Source of the DNA: Rhizobium rhizogenes
GTDB lineage: Bacteria > Pseudomonadota > Alphaproteobacteria > Rhizobiales > Rhizobiaceae
Assembly (NCBI RefSeq): GCF_002005205.3
Contig: NZ_CP019702.2
Coordinates: 310,001 to 374,000 of the forward strand
Reading direction: 5' to 3'
DNA length: 64,000 bases
A model generated the notes under the pieces. That model did not search any database, was not told the origin of the DNA, and saw only the letters and a list, made by a program, of their open reading frames with translations. Made by a program: the position numbers and the translations under genes. The first letter of the stretch is position 1. Every line of letters starts with the position of its first letter. Positions 28,435 through 39,653 of this stretch are shown here, in pieces.

Positions 28435-28449
28435 TGATGGAATCCATCA
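28435..28449. promoter_or_regulatory. Candidate LacI operator for the inositol-like operon
   Basis: TGATGGAATCCATCA is a perfect 7-bp inverted repeat around a single central base. It lies in the 281-bp interval between the LacI stop and the first binding-protein gene. The first 12 bases recur at 29542-29553 upstream of the LacI gene. Additional CCATCA half-sites lie next to it. Binding is inferred. Confidence 0.6.
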
Positions 28450-28454
28450 AACCA

Positions 28455-29483
28455 TCAAAGGCTCTCAGGAACCCACAGATGCGCAGGCACAAAACGCTGT
28501 CCCGGCGTTTCCGCCATGCCGTGTTCGATGGTGTGAACCATGGTGGCCAGAAGGTCGGCGCACAGCTCGCGTAACGGTGTCTGGAAAACGCCGCTGATGC
28601 GCCTTTCCAGCAGCGCCTGGCGGGATTCGGGCGTCAGTTCATTCACGAGGCAGACGATGTTTTCGTGCCGGTTTTCCTGCTGCAGCGCCTCAATCACCCC
28701 TTCCATGCCACCGCCGATGCAATAGATGCCGACGAGATCGCGGTGCTTGGCGATGGTGTCCATCACAAGCTCATAGGTCAGGCGACGCGTTTCCAGCGTG
28801 ATGAGGGCATCCATCACCTCAAATTCCGGCGCATATTCCCGCATGTAGCTGCGAAAGCCGGTTTCGCGCAGCGAATGGCCGTGGAAACGGTGCCCGCCCA
28901 GCAGCAGAAGCACCTTGCCCCTGCTGCGCGCCAGCTGCGAGATCATCCAGGCTGCCGTGCGCCCGACCTTCATATTGTTGGCGCCGAGATAGGCTTCTCG
29001 CACGCCCTGAGCAAAATCGGACAGCAGCGAAAAAGTGGGAATGCCCTTGGCCTTCAGCGCCTCGACAGCGGCCGTGACATCGTGATGGTCCGGCCCCGTG
29101 GCGGCAACCGCCTGCACACGGCCCTTCATGCCGGTCAGCAGCGCCGCAAGTTCTCCCGGCTCGCCGGACTGCGCGAATTCGATGCGCAGGTTGAGGTGGC
29201 GATCGCGGATGTTGCGCGCCGCAAGCTCCAGCTCATCGGCGAAGGTCTGGTAAAAGGCGTGCCGTTCCTTGCGCAATATGATGCCGAGACTGTAGGACGG
29301 CATATCGGCCAGCATGCGCTGGCGAATGATGTTGGTGGCGTGGAAACCGATCTTCTCCGCCGCCTCGAACACCCGCCGCGCGGTCTCCTCCCGCACCGGC
29401 AGGCGACCGTTCAGCACCCGGTCGACGGTGGCGACGCTGACGCCGGCGGCTTTTGCGACATCGGTGATGGTTGGACGCTTCAT
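28455..29483 (-). CDS. LacI-family transcriptional regulator of the inositol-like operon
   Basis: 342 residues from ATG 29483 (MKRPTITDVAKAAGVSVATVDRVL), preceded by GGGAG. The helix-turn-helix matches the LacI class, including the VATVDRVLNG hinge-side segment. The C-terminal domain is a periplasmic-binding-like sensor (VQAVAATGPDHHDVTAAV, VGIYCIGGGMEGVIEAL). It is transcribed toward the binding-protein operon. Repeated TGATGGAATCCA motifs on both sides suggest control of that operon and of itself. Confidence 0.88.
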   Translation of the reverse strand: MKRPTITDVAKAAGVSVATVDRVLNGRLPVREETARRVFEAAEKIGFHATNIIRQRMLADMPSYSLGIILRKERHAFYQTFADELELAARNIRDRHLNLRIEFAQSGEPGELAALLTGMKGRVQAVAATGPDHHDVTAAVEALKAKGIPTFSLLSDFAQGVREAYLGANNMKVGRTAAWMISQLARSRGKVLLLLGGHRFHGHSLRETGFRSYMREYAPEFEVMDALITLETRRLTYELVMDTIAKHRDLVGIYCIGGGMEGVIEALQQENRHENIVCLVNELTPESRQALLERRISGVFQTPLRELCADLLATMVHTIEHGMAETPGQRFVPAHLWVPESL

Positions 29484-29541
29484 GCTGGCTCCCGCAGGCG
29501 GAAAGATTTCCGTCATATCTCGCAAAACATGTCACGGATGA

Positions 29542-29553
29542 TGATGGAATCCA
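29542..29553. promoter_or_regulatory. Second copy of the LacI operator motif
   Basis: TGATGGAATCCA matches the first 12 bases of the perfect palindrome at 28435-28449. It lies 59 bp upstream of the LacI start and could mediate autoregulation. The right half-site is degenerate. Confidence 0.5.
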
Positions 29554-29674
29554 ATATGGCGAAGGGATATGGCTGGGAGCGTCATGGGAAAAATTCCGAC
29601 CCGCCGCCGCTTGAACAGTTCCAGCTTTGCCAGTCCATCACGACTGCCACTGCGACTAGTCCACCACGCCTCCT

Positions 29675-29791
29675 CCCTCATCCCTGTGCTTGTCACAGGG
29701 ATCCAGCCAGCCCAAGTCCTTGGGCTGAAGGAGTTTCTCCGCCGCGCAGACCGCGTCGGCTGGATTCCTGTGACAAGCACAGAAATGAGGG
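29675..29791. repeat. 117-bp palindromic intergenic repeat, copy B
   Basis: Same length and organisation as 21985-22101. The left arm hairpin here is CCCTGTG-CTTGT-CACAGGG and the inner hairpin is AGCCCAAG-TCC-TTGGGCT. The arms differ in sequence from copy A yet still pair with each other. Confidence 0.85.
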
Positions 29792-29902
29792 GAATGGGTG
29801 GGCTGGGTGGTATGGGCCAACGCAAGCAAATCGTCGGCCAGCGGCCTGAACGGCCCAACCATCGTCATGAAACCGCGGCAGCGACATTCATACCCATTTA
29901 AA

Positions 29903-29944
29903 TGAGCATTCGCACCGTTTCACATCAGCATTCGCACCGTATCA
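29903..29944. repeat. Tandem direct repeat, two 20-bp units
   Basis: AGCATTCGCACCGT occurs at 29905-29918 and again 22 bp later at 29927-29940, each followed by TTCA or ATCA. The two-helical-turn period is compatible with a protein-binding site. The function is unknown. Confidence 0.45.
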
Positions 29945-29987
29945 TAACGGCACTCGCCTGATCCCTATACGGAAGCCGCTTGTCCCG

Positions 29988-31193
29988 TCAGACCCGCTCC
30001 AGTGCCACGGCAATACCCTGCCCGACGCCGATGCACATGGTGGCGAGCGCAAGCCGCTTGCCGGTCAGCGAGAGTTCGAGCGCCGCCGTGCCGGCAATGC
30101 GCGCACCGGACATGCCGAGCGGATGGCCGAGTGCAATTGCGCCGCCGTTTGCGTTGACCCGCGCATCGTCATCGGCAATGCCGAGCTGGCGAAGGGTCGC
30201 GAGGCCCTGGCTGGCAAAGGCCTCGTTCAGCTCGATCACGTCAAGCTGTTCCTGCTTCAACCCGAGCCGCGCCAAGAGCTTGGCCGAGGCCGGAGCCGGG
30301 CCGATGCCCATGACGCGCGGCGGCACGCCCGCGGCGGCACCGCCGAGAATGCGGGCAATCGGCGTCAGACCGTATTTCTTCGCCGCTTCCGCCGAGGCTA
30401 TGATGAGCGCGGCGGCACCGTCATTGACACCGGACGCATTGCCCGCCGTCACCGTCGCGCCATCGCGCCTGTTCACCGGCTTCAGCTTTGCCAGTGCTTC
30501 GAGACTGGTCGCACGCGGATGTTCGTCTCTGGAGACGACAAGCGGATCGCCCTTGCGCTGCGGGATCGTCACCGAGACGATTTCCTTGTCGAGACGGCCA
30601 TTGGCCTGCGCATCCGCCGCCTTCTGCTGGCTGCGAACGGCGAAAGCGTCCTGATCCTCGCGGGAAACCTGATAATCAATCGCGACGTTATCACCGGTTT
30701 CCGGCATGGAATCGACGCCATATTGCGCCTTCATCAGCGGGTTGACGAAACGCCAGCCGATGGTGGTGTCATAGATTTCGGCATTGCGCGAAAAGGCGCT
30801 CTCCGCCTTCGGCAGAACGAAGGGCGCGCGGCTCATGCTTTCCACGCCGCCGGCGATCATCAGTTCCGCCTCGCCCGATTTGACGGCACGGGCGGCCGCA
30901 ATGACGGCATCCATGCCCGAGCCGCAAAGCCGGTTGATCGTCGTTCCGGTCACGGAAACCGGCAGGCCGGCGAGCAGCAGCGACATGCGCGCCACATTGC
31001 GGTTATCCTCGCCCGCCTGGTTGGCGCAGCCGAAGATCACATCCTCGATGGCCTCCCAATCGACGGAGGCATTGCGTTCCATCAGCGCCTTCAGCGGCAC
31101 CGCGCCGAGATCGTCAGCGCGAACCGAGGAGAGCGCGCCGCCGAAGCGGCCGATGGGCGTGCGGATATAATCGCAGATATAGGCTTCGGTCAT
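29988..31193 (-). CDS. pcaF: 3-oxoadipyl-CoA thiolase (beta-ketoadipyl-CoA thiolase)
   Basis: 401 residues from ATG 31193 (MTEAYICDYIRTPIGRFGG), with AAGGAAAG upstream. The thiolase catalytic residues are present: Cys in NRLCGSGMDA near residue 90, His in GGAIALGHPLGMSGAR and Cys in TMCIGVGQG near the C-terminus. It cleaves 3-oxoadipyl-CoA with CoA into succinyl-CoA and acetyl-CoA, the last step of the beta-ketoadipate pathway. It lies downstream of pcaIJ on the same strand, with an intergenic repeat between. A general acetyl-CoA acetyltransferase is the only alternative; context decides. Confidence 0.92.
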   Translation of the reverse strand: MTEAYICDYIRTPIGRFGGALSSVRADDLGAVPLKALMERNASVDWEAIEDVIFGCANQAGEDNRNVARMSLLLAGLPVSVTGTTINRLCGSGMDAVIAAARAVKSGEAELMIAGGVESMSRAPFVLPKAESAFSRNAEIYDTTIGWRFVNPLMKAQYGVDSMPETGDNVAIDYQVSREDQDAFAVRSQQKAADAQANGRLDKEIVSVTIPQRKGDPLVVSRDEHPRATSLEALAKLKPVNRRDGATVTAGNASGVNDGAAALIIASAEAAKKYGLTPIARILGGAAAGVPPRVMGIGPAPASAKLLARLGLKQEQLDVIELNEAFASQGLATLRQLGIADDDARVNANGGAIALGHPLGMSGARIAGTAALELSLTGKRLALATMCIGVGQGIAVALERV

Positions 31194-31205
31194 CGGTCTT
31201 TCCTT

Positions 31206-31307
31206 AGAGCGTTTCAAGTCAAAAGCGGTAACGCTTTTACGTCCGGACAACGCGTAAAATCAAAGAGATAGATCGGTTTGGCGATTCGAAGAAAAACCAA
31301 AACGATC
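31206..31307. repeat. Structured intergenic repeat-like element between pcaJ and pcaF
   Basis: Three inverted repeats are packed in 100 bp: AAAAGCG-GTAA-CGCTTTT (31221-31238), TTTTACG/CGTAAAA (31235-31259) and GATCGGTTTGG/CCAAAACGATC (31271-31307). From memory it resembles a short intergenic element common in rhizobia; only one copy is in this window. It may attenuate transcription from pcaIJ into pcaF. Confidence 0.5.
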
Positions 31308-31320
31308 TGGAGTTCTGGCC

Positions 31321-32016
31321 TTAAAGTTCCGGCGCGACGAGATCGGTTACCTCGCCATCCACACTGAGCGGCGCACCGGTCATGGCCTGCAACTCCTCAA
31401 ACGTCATCGCCGGCAGCTTCTCGCGCAGCACGAAACGGCCATCCACCACGTCGATGACAGCGTGGCTGGTATAGATGCGGGTGATGCAGCCAACGCCGGT
31501 CAACGGAAAGCTGCATTTTTCCACCAGCTTCGGTTCGCCCTTCTTGGTCACATGTTCGGTGATGACGAAGACCTGCTTGGCGCCATGCACCAGATCCATG
31601 GCGCCACCCACTGCCGGCACGCCCTTGGAGCCGACGCGCCAATTGGCGAGATCGCCATTCTGCGCCACCTGATAGGCCCCGAGGATCGCCACATCCAGAT
31701 GCCCGCCGCGCACCATGGCGAAGCTGTCGGCATGGTGGAAAAAGGCGGCACCGGGTTTCAGCGTCACGGCCTTCTTGCCGGCATTGATGAGGTTCCAGTC
31801 CTCTTCGCCTTCCGGCGGCGCTTCGCCAAAATTGAGAATACCGTTTTCGGTATGGAAAATCGCCTGTCGACCGGGCGGCTGGTAACGCGCCACCATTTCA
31901 GGAAAGCCGATGCCAAGGTTGACGTAAGCACCGTCTTCGATGTCCTGCGCCGCGCGCCATGCGATCTGGGCGTTGGAAAGCTTGATGTCTTCGCGGGTGT
32001 CGATGGTCTGGGTCAT
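31321..32016 (-). CDS. pcaJ: 3-oxoadipate CoA-transferase subunit B
   Basis: 231 residues from ATG 32016, which overlaps the pcaI stop by four bases (ATGA). The conserved ENGILNFG segment carries the active-site glutamate that forms the CoA thioester in family I CoA-transferases. Further motifs are GGHLDVAILGAYQV and LTGVGCITRIYTSHAV. With PcaI it transfers CoA from succinyl-CoA to 3-oxoadipate. The in-frame extension up to 32181 is inside pcaI and is discounted. Confidence 0.94.
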   Translation of the reverse strand: MTQTIDTREDIKLSNAQIAWRAAQDIEDGAYVNLGIGFPEMVARYQPPGRQAIFHTENGILNFGEAPPEGEEDWNLINAGKKAVTLKPGAAFFHHADSFAMVRGGHLDVAILGAYQVAQNGDLANWRVGSKGVPAVGGAMDLVHGAKQVFVITEHVTKKGEPKLVEKCSFPLTGVGCITRIYTSHAVIDVVDGRFVLREKLPAMTFEELQAMTGAPLSVDGEVTDLVAPEL

Positions 32017-32720
32017 GCGTAGGCTACTCCCGCACGAATGAGGACTTCTTCCTGTTGCGGATCGGGAATTTCCACGACGCCGTTCACGAAAATGCCGGGC
32101 GTCACGACATGCTCCGGGTCGATCTCGCCGGCGGCGACGATCTTCGTGACCTGCGCGATGGTGGTCTTCGCGGCCATGCACATCAGCGGGTTAAAATTGC
32201 GCCCCGCCTTGTTGTAGGTGAGGTTGCCATAGGTATCACCAAGCTCGGCCTTGACGATGGCGAAATCCGCCTTCAGCCAGCGTTCCTGAACGTAAGAGCG
32301 GCCGTCGAATTCCGCGATCACCCCGCCTTCAGCCAGTTCCGTGCCGAAGCCGGTCGGGGTGTAGAAGGCCGGAATACCGGCGCCACCAGCGCGGATGCGC
32401 TCGGCCAGCGTGCCCTGCGGCACCAGTTCCAGCTCGATTTCACCGGCCAGATAGCGGTCTGTAAAGGCGCGCGGATCGGAAGAGCGCGGGAAGGAGCAGA
32501 TCATCTTCCTGACCATGCCGGCATCGATCATCGCGGCGATGCCGATGCGGCCGTTGCCGGCATTGTTGTTGATGACGGTCAGGTTCTTCGGTCCCCTGTC
32601 GATCAGCGCATGAATCAGCTCGATGGGCGCGCCGGAGCCGCCGAAACCGCCGATCATGATCGTCGCACCGTCACCGATGCCGGCAAGCGCCTCTTCCGCG
32701 CTCTTGATTGTCTTGTCCAT
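32013..32720 (-). CDS. pcaI: 3-oxoadipate CoA-transferase subunit A
   Basis: 235 residues from ATG 32720 (MDKTIKSAEEALAGIGDG), with GGAGG eight bases upstream. The glycine-rich GGFGGSGAPIELIHALID and NNNAGNGRIGIAAMID segments are typical of subunit A. It is the first gene of the pcaIJF transcript and diverges from pcaR, sharing with it the PcaR-type operator at 32808-32848. It acts in the cytoplasm as a heteromer with PcaJ. Confidence 0.94.
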   Translation of the reverse strand: MDKTIKSAEEALAGIGDGATIMIGGFGGSGAPIELIHALIDRGPKNLTVINNNAGNGRIGIAAMIDAGMVRKMICSFPRSSDPRAFTDRYLAGEIELELVPQGTLAERIRAGGAGIPAFYTPTGFGTELAEGGVIAEFDGRSYVQERWLKADFAIVKAELGDTYGNLTYNKAGRNFNPLMCMAAKTTIAQVTKIVAAGEIDPEHVVTPGIFVNGVVEIPDPQQEEVLIRAGVAYA

Positions 32721-32807
32721 TCTCAAAACCTCCATCCAGCCAGGCGGATGGAACCGGCAAGGCTGCTTGGCCATGAGGTAAGGCCGAAATTGCCTCGACG
32801 GCAAGGG

Positions 32808-32848
32808 TTTTGTGCGTTATATGATTTTTGTTCGTATATCGCACAAAT
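32808..32848. promoter_or_regulatory. PcaR-type operator between pcaI and pcaR
   Basis: GTTCGTATATCGCAC at 32830-32844 differs at two positions from the 15-bp PcaR site I recall from Pseudomonas (GTTCGATAATCGCAC). TTTGTGCG (32809-32816) and CGCACAAA (32840-32847) form perfect 8-bp outer arms. The site lies 12-52 bp before the pcaR start and 88 bp before pcaI. Confidence 0.7.
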
Positions 32849-33590
32849 GGAGCTTGGGCATGGCCGTCAGCGAAAGAGACATGATGGGCGGTCTCGCCAA
32901 GGGATTGCGGGTGATCGAAGCTTTCAGCGCCGAGCGGCCGCGCCTGTCCATCTCCGACGCCGCCGAGATCGCCGGGCTGGACCGCGCCACCACACGCCGC
33001 TGTCTGCTGACCCTTTCGGAGCTTGGTTATGCCGCCTATGACGGCAAGTTCTTCACCGTCACGCCGAAAGTGCTGCGGCTTGGCACCGGCTGCCTCGCCA
33101 CCATGCCGCTGCCGAAGATCGTCCAGCCGCTCATCGACCGTCTCTCAGAGGAAATCGGCCAGAGCACCTCGGTTTCCATTCTGGACGAGACCGAAATCGT
33201 TTATGTCGCCCGCGCCGCGCAACAGCGGGTCATGTCCATTGCGCTGATGCCGGGGTCACGCCTGCCCGCCTATTGCACCTCCATGGGTCGCGTTCTGCTT
33301 TCCGCACAAACACCCGAGCGGCAGCGCGACATCCTCGGAGCTTCCCGGCTGGTTGCCCGCACGGAAAATACGATCACCGACATGCAAGCCCTGCTCACCG
33401 AAATCGAGGTGACCGGCCATCGCGGTTATGCGCTGATCGATCAGGAAGTGGAGATCGGCCTTCGCTCCATCGCCGTGCCGCTGAAAAGCGTGCGTGGCCA
33501 GACGGTTGCCGCGCTCAATGTCGGGCTTGCCGCTTCAGTCGCCTCAATGGAATATCTGGTGGAGCGTTATCTGCCGGCGCTTCTTTCCGT

Positions 33591-35810
<2,220 letters not shown>

Positions 35811-35853
35811 GGGCTGCCCCAGACACGCGGCTTTTATCTCTACCGTTTCCACA

Positions 35854-35970
35854 CCCGTCACCCCGGACCCGATCCGGGGTCCAGCGCGATCAAGTCCTTG
35901 ATCGCAAAAGACTCTTTTCACGGCGCAGACGCGCCGTGGCTGGATTCCGGCTCAAGGCAGGAATGACGGA
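35854..35970. repeat. 117-bp palindromic intergenic repeat, copy C
   Basis: Same length as the other three copies. The left arm hairpin is CCCCGGA-CCCGA-TCCGGGG and the inner hairpin GCGATCAA-GTCC-TTGATCGC, both unlike copy A but still perfectly paired. The right arm follows the copy A type, so the outer arms pair poorly in this copy. Confidence 0.82.
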
Positions 35971-36008
35971 GGAGAGCTTCTCCGACTTTTCCGACCCTCA
36001 CCCTCATC

Positions 36009-36950
36009 TCAAGAGCCAGCCTCCGCCCTCCCATCCAGCAGCTCACCCGCCGCCTCACGAATAGCCTGCATCAGCAGCGACAGCGGCAGCGAGGGCTGCG
36101 TATCGGCCCTCACCGTCAGCCCCACCGGGCCGCTGGTATCGCCGGTTTCAACCGGCAGGATCGCCAGAATGCCGTCCGTCACATCCGCCGCCACCACGCC
36201 TTCGGAGATGATCCAGATCGCATCGCTGGTGCGCAGGAAGGCGCGGCCGAAGGCGTCGGACACGGTTTCGATACGGATCGGCAGGGCCGGCACGCCGTTG
36301 GCGATCAGGAACTGCTCGACGACAGGGCCAATCACCGATTGCCGCGTCGGCATCAGTACCGGATATTCATGCAGGTGATCGAACACCGAAAGGCCGGGTG
36401 ACAGCAGCGGGTGGCCGGCGCGCACCACGAAGCGCACCTTTTCAGAATAGAGATGCTCGAAGGAAAAGCCCGCCATTTTCTGCGGCGCGGCAAGACGCCC
36501 AACGACAAGATCGAGATCGCCGACACGCAGCTGCTCCAGAAGCACGGCATTTTCGCCCGTCACGATCTTCACCGGGCTGCCGGTCTTTTCCGCCAGAAAA
36601 CCGGCCATCGCCTGCGGCATGATCCGCACCGAAACCGTGGGCAGAGCGCCGACCCGCACCGGCGGACCGGCCCGCGCCGCCTCCTGCGAAACCGAATCGA
36701 CCGCCTGTCGCAGCGCCGTCATCGTCGCGCCGGCATGACGCAGAAAGACCTCGCCATAACGGCTGATGCGGATGCCGCGCCCTTCCCGGTCGAACAGCGA
36801 GACGCCAAGAATCTCTTCCAGCTCGCGGATGGTCTTCGTCACCGCCGGCTGGCTGACATGCAGGATTTCGGCGGCGCGGATGACGCTTTTCTGCCGCGCC
36901 ACCTCCACGAAAGTCTGCAGGTGGCGGAACTTGATACGCTGGTCGACCAT
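36009..36950 (-). CDS. pcaQ: LysR-family regulator PcaQ
   Basis: 313 residues. The LysR helix-turn-helix (IKFRHLQTFVEVARQKSVIR, AAEILHVSQPAVTKTIRELE) is at residues 5-50, followed by a standard effector domain. It diverges from pcaDCHGB, and a PcaQ-type operator is centred 15 bp from its start. In Agrobacterium and Sinorhizobium, PcaQ activates pcaDCHGB with beta-carboxy-cis,cis-muconate or carboxymuconolactone. A second matching operator at 58761 suggests a wider regulon here. Confidence 0.93.
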   Translation of the reverse strand: MVDQRIKFRHLQTFVEVARQKSVIRAAEILHVSQPAVTKTIRELEEILGVSLFDREGRGIRISRYGEVFLRHAGATMTALRQAVDSVSQEAARAGPPVRVGALPTVSVRIMPQAMAGFLAEKTGSPVKIVTGENAVLLEQLRVGDLDLVVGRLAAPQKMAGFSFEHLYSEKVRFVVRAGHPLLSPGLSVFDHLHEYPVLMPTRQSVIGPVVEQFLIANGVPALPIRIETVSDAFGRAFLRTSDAIWIISEGVVAADVTDGILAILPVETGDTSGPVGLTVRADTQPSLPLSLLMQAIREAAGELLDGRAEAGS

Positions 36951-36957
36951 CGCTTGT

Positions 36958-36973
36958 ATAATCCACAGGTTAT
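36958..36973. promoter_or_regulatory. PcaQ operator upstream of pcaDCHGB
   Basis: ATAATCCACAGGTTAT is an imperfect dyad that fits the ATAACC-N4-GGTTA(A/T) pattern recalled for PcaQ sites of rhizobia, with one mismatch in the left half. It lies in the 94-bp pcaQ-pcaD interval. Confidence 0.7.
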
Positions 36974-37044
36974 GATTTTCATCGATAATGTCATTTTACT
37001 TAACCGGAACCGGCTTGCAATATCCCGGGCAGGAGGAGCACATC

Positions 37045-37842
37045 ATGCATTTTCTGCGCTGCGGCGAGACCGTGATCCATTATCGCGTCAAGGGATTGGA
37101 CAGCGGCAAGCCGGTCATCGCCTTCATCAATTCGCTCGGCAGCGATTTCCGCATCTGGGATGCGGTCACCGAAGCGCTTGGCGATGATTATGCCTATGTC
37201 CTGCACGACAAGCGGGGCCACGGGCTTTCGGATGTCGGAGGCGCTCCCTATTCCATCGACGATCATGCCGGTGACCTGATCGCGCTTCTCGATCATCTCG
37301 GCGTCAAAGGCGCGATCATCTGGGGCCTGTCGGTCGGCGGACTGATTGCGCAGGGGCTTTATGCCTGCCGTCCCGATCTGGTGCGCGCACTCGTGCTCAG
37401 CAACACCGCCCACAGGATCGGCACGGCCGAAATGTGGAACGCCCGCATCGACAAGATCGCCGCAGACGGCCTCGTCTCGCTGGTCGATCCCGTCATGGAG
37501 CGCTGGTTCACGCCAGCGTTTCGCCAGCCTGACAATGCCGCCTATGCCGGTGCGCGCAACATGCTTTCGCAGCAGCCGGAGGCCGGCTACAGCGGCACCT
37601 GCGCCGCCATCCGCGATGCCGACTTTACCGATGAAGCGGGCCGCATCGCCGTGCCCACACTCTGCGTCGCGGGTGATCAGGACGGCTCGACACCGCCGGA
37701 ACTGGTGCGGTCGCTAGCCGATCTTATCCCGGCAAGCCGTTTCGTCACCATTGCCGGCTGCGGACACATCCCCTGCCTTGAACAGCCGCTTGCCTACACA
37801 CAGGCGGCCTCCATTTTTCTGAAGACCTTGCCGGAGCATTGA
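37045..37842 (+). CDS. pcaD: 3-oxoadipate enol-lactone hydrolase
   Basis: 265 residues from ATG 37045 (MHFLRCGETVIHYRVKG), preceded by AGGAGGAGCACATC. It is an alpha/beta-hydrolase with nucleophile elbow GLSVGG, an aspartate after strand 6 (CVAGDQDGSTP) and catalytic His in GCGHIPCLEQ. It converts 3-oxoadipate enol-lactone to 3-oxoadipate. It is the first gene of pcaDCHGB and pcaC starts three bases after its stop region. In some actinobacteria it is fused to PcaC; here the two are separate. Confidence 0.94.
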   Translation: MHFLRCGETVIHYRVKGLDSGKPVIAFINSLGSDFRIWDAVTEALGDDYAYVLHDKRGHGLSDVGGAPYSIDDHAGDLIALLDHLGVKGAIIWGLSVGGLIAQGLYACRPDLVRALVLSNTAHRIGTAEMWNARIDKIAADGLVSLVDPVMERWFTPAFRQPDNAAYAGARNMLSQQPEAGYSGTCAAIRDADFTDEAGRIAVPTLCVAGDQDGSTPPELVRSLADLIPASRFVTIAGCGHIPCLEQPLAYTQAASIFLKTLPEH

Positions 37843-37845
37843 CCG

Positions 37846-39017
<1,172 letters not shown>

Positions 39018-39019
39018 CC

Positions 39020-39640
39020 ATGGTTCAGCCGCTCAACTATTTCAAGGAAACCGCCTCGCAGACGGCCGGCCCCTATGTGCATATCGGCTGCACGCCCAAT
39101 TTCGTCGGCATCGAAGGGGTGTTCGAAAAGGATCTGGGTTCCGGTCCGCTTTATAACGACAAGGCGCGCGGTGAGCGCATCAGCGTGCGCGGCACGGTCT
39201 ATGACGGCGCGGGAATGCCGCTGAAGGACGCCCTGATCGAAATCTGGCAGGCGGATACGGACGGCTATTACAACAGCCCGAGCGAAACACGCGGCAAGGC
39301 CGATCCGAATTTCATCGGATGGGGCCGTTCCCCGGGCGACATGGATACGGGTGAATTCATCTTCGAAACCATCAAGCCGGGCACCGTGCCGTTCCGCGAT
39401 GGCCGGCCGATGGCGCCGCACATCACCTTCTGGATCGTGGCGCGCGGCATCAATATCGGCCTGCAGACCCGCATGTATTTCCCGGAAGAACAGGAGGCCA
39501 ATGCGGCCGACCCGGTTCTTGCCCGCGTCGAACAGAAGAGCCGCATCGCCACGCTTGTCGCTAAAAAAGAGGAAGGCAACGTCTATCGTTTCGATATCCG
39601 CCTTCAGGGCGAAGGCGAAACCGTGTTTTTCGATATCTGA
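39020..39640 (+). CDS. pcaG: Protocatechuate 3,4-dioxygenase alpha subunit
   Basis: 206 residues, beginning MVQPLNYFKETASQTAGPYVH. The intradiol dioxygenase core is present (IEIWQADTDGYYNSP, GEFIFETIKPGTVPFRDG, MAPHITFWIVARGIN), but the iron-ligand positions are degenerate (APHITFW where PcaH has AHIHFS), as expected for the non-iron alpha subunit. It shapes the active site in the heteromeric enzyme. Confidence 0.95.
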   Translation: MVQPLNYFKETASQTAGPYVHIGCTPNFVGIEGVFEKDLGSGPLYNDKARGERISVRGTVYDGAGMPLKDALIEIWQADTDGYYNSPSETRGKADPNFIGWGRSPGDMDTGEFIFETIKPGTVPFRDGRPMAPHITFWIVARGINIGLQTRMYFPEEQEANAADPVLARVEQKSRIATLVAKKEEGNVYRFDIRLQGEGETVFFDI

Positions 39641-39653
39641 GCGAGACGGAAGA

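Larger units (their letters stand above)
29484..29987. other. 504-bp intergenic region: LacI promoter, repeat B, direct repeat
   Basis: No credible gene is seen between the LacI gene and the pcaF stop. It holds the motif TGATGGAATCCA at 29542-29553, the 117-bp repeat at 29675-29791 and a tandem direct repeat at 29903-29944. Confidence 0.6.
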
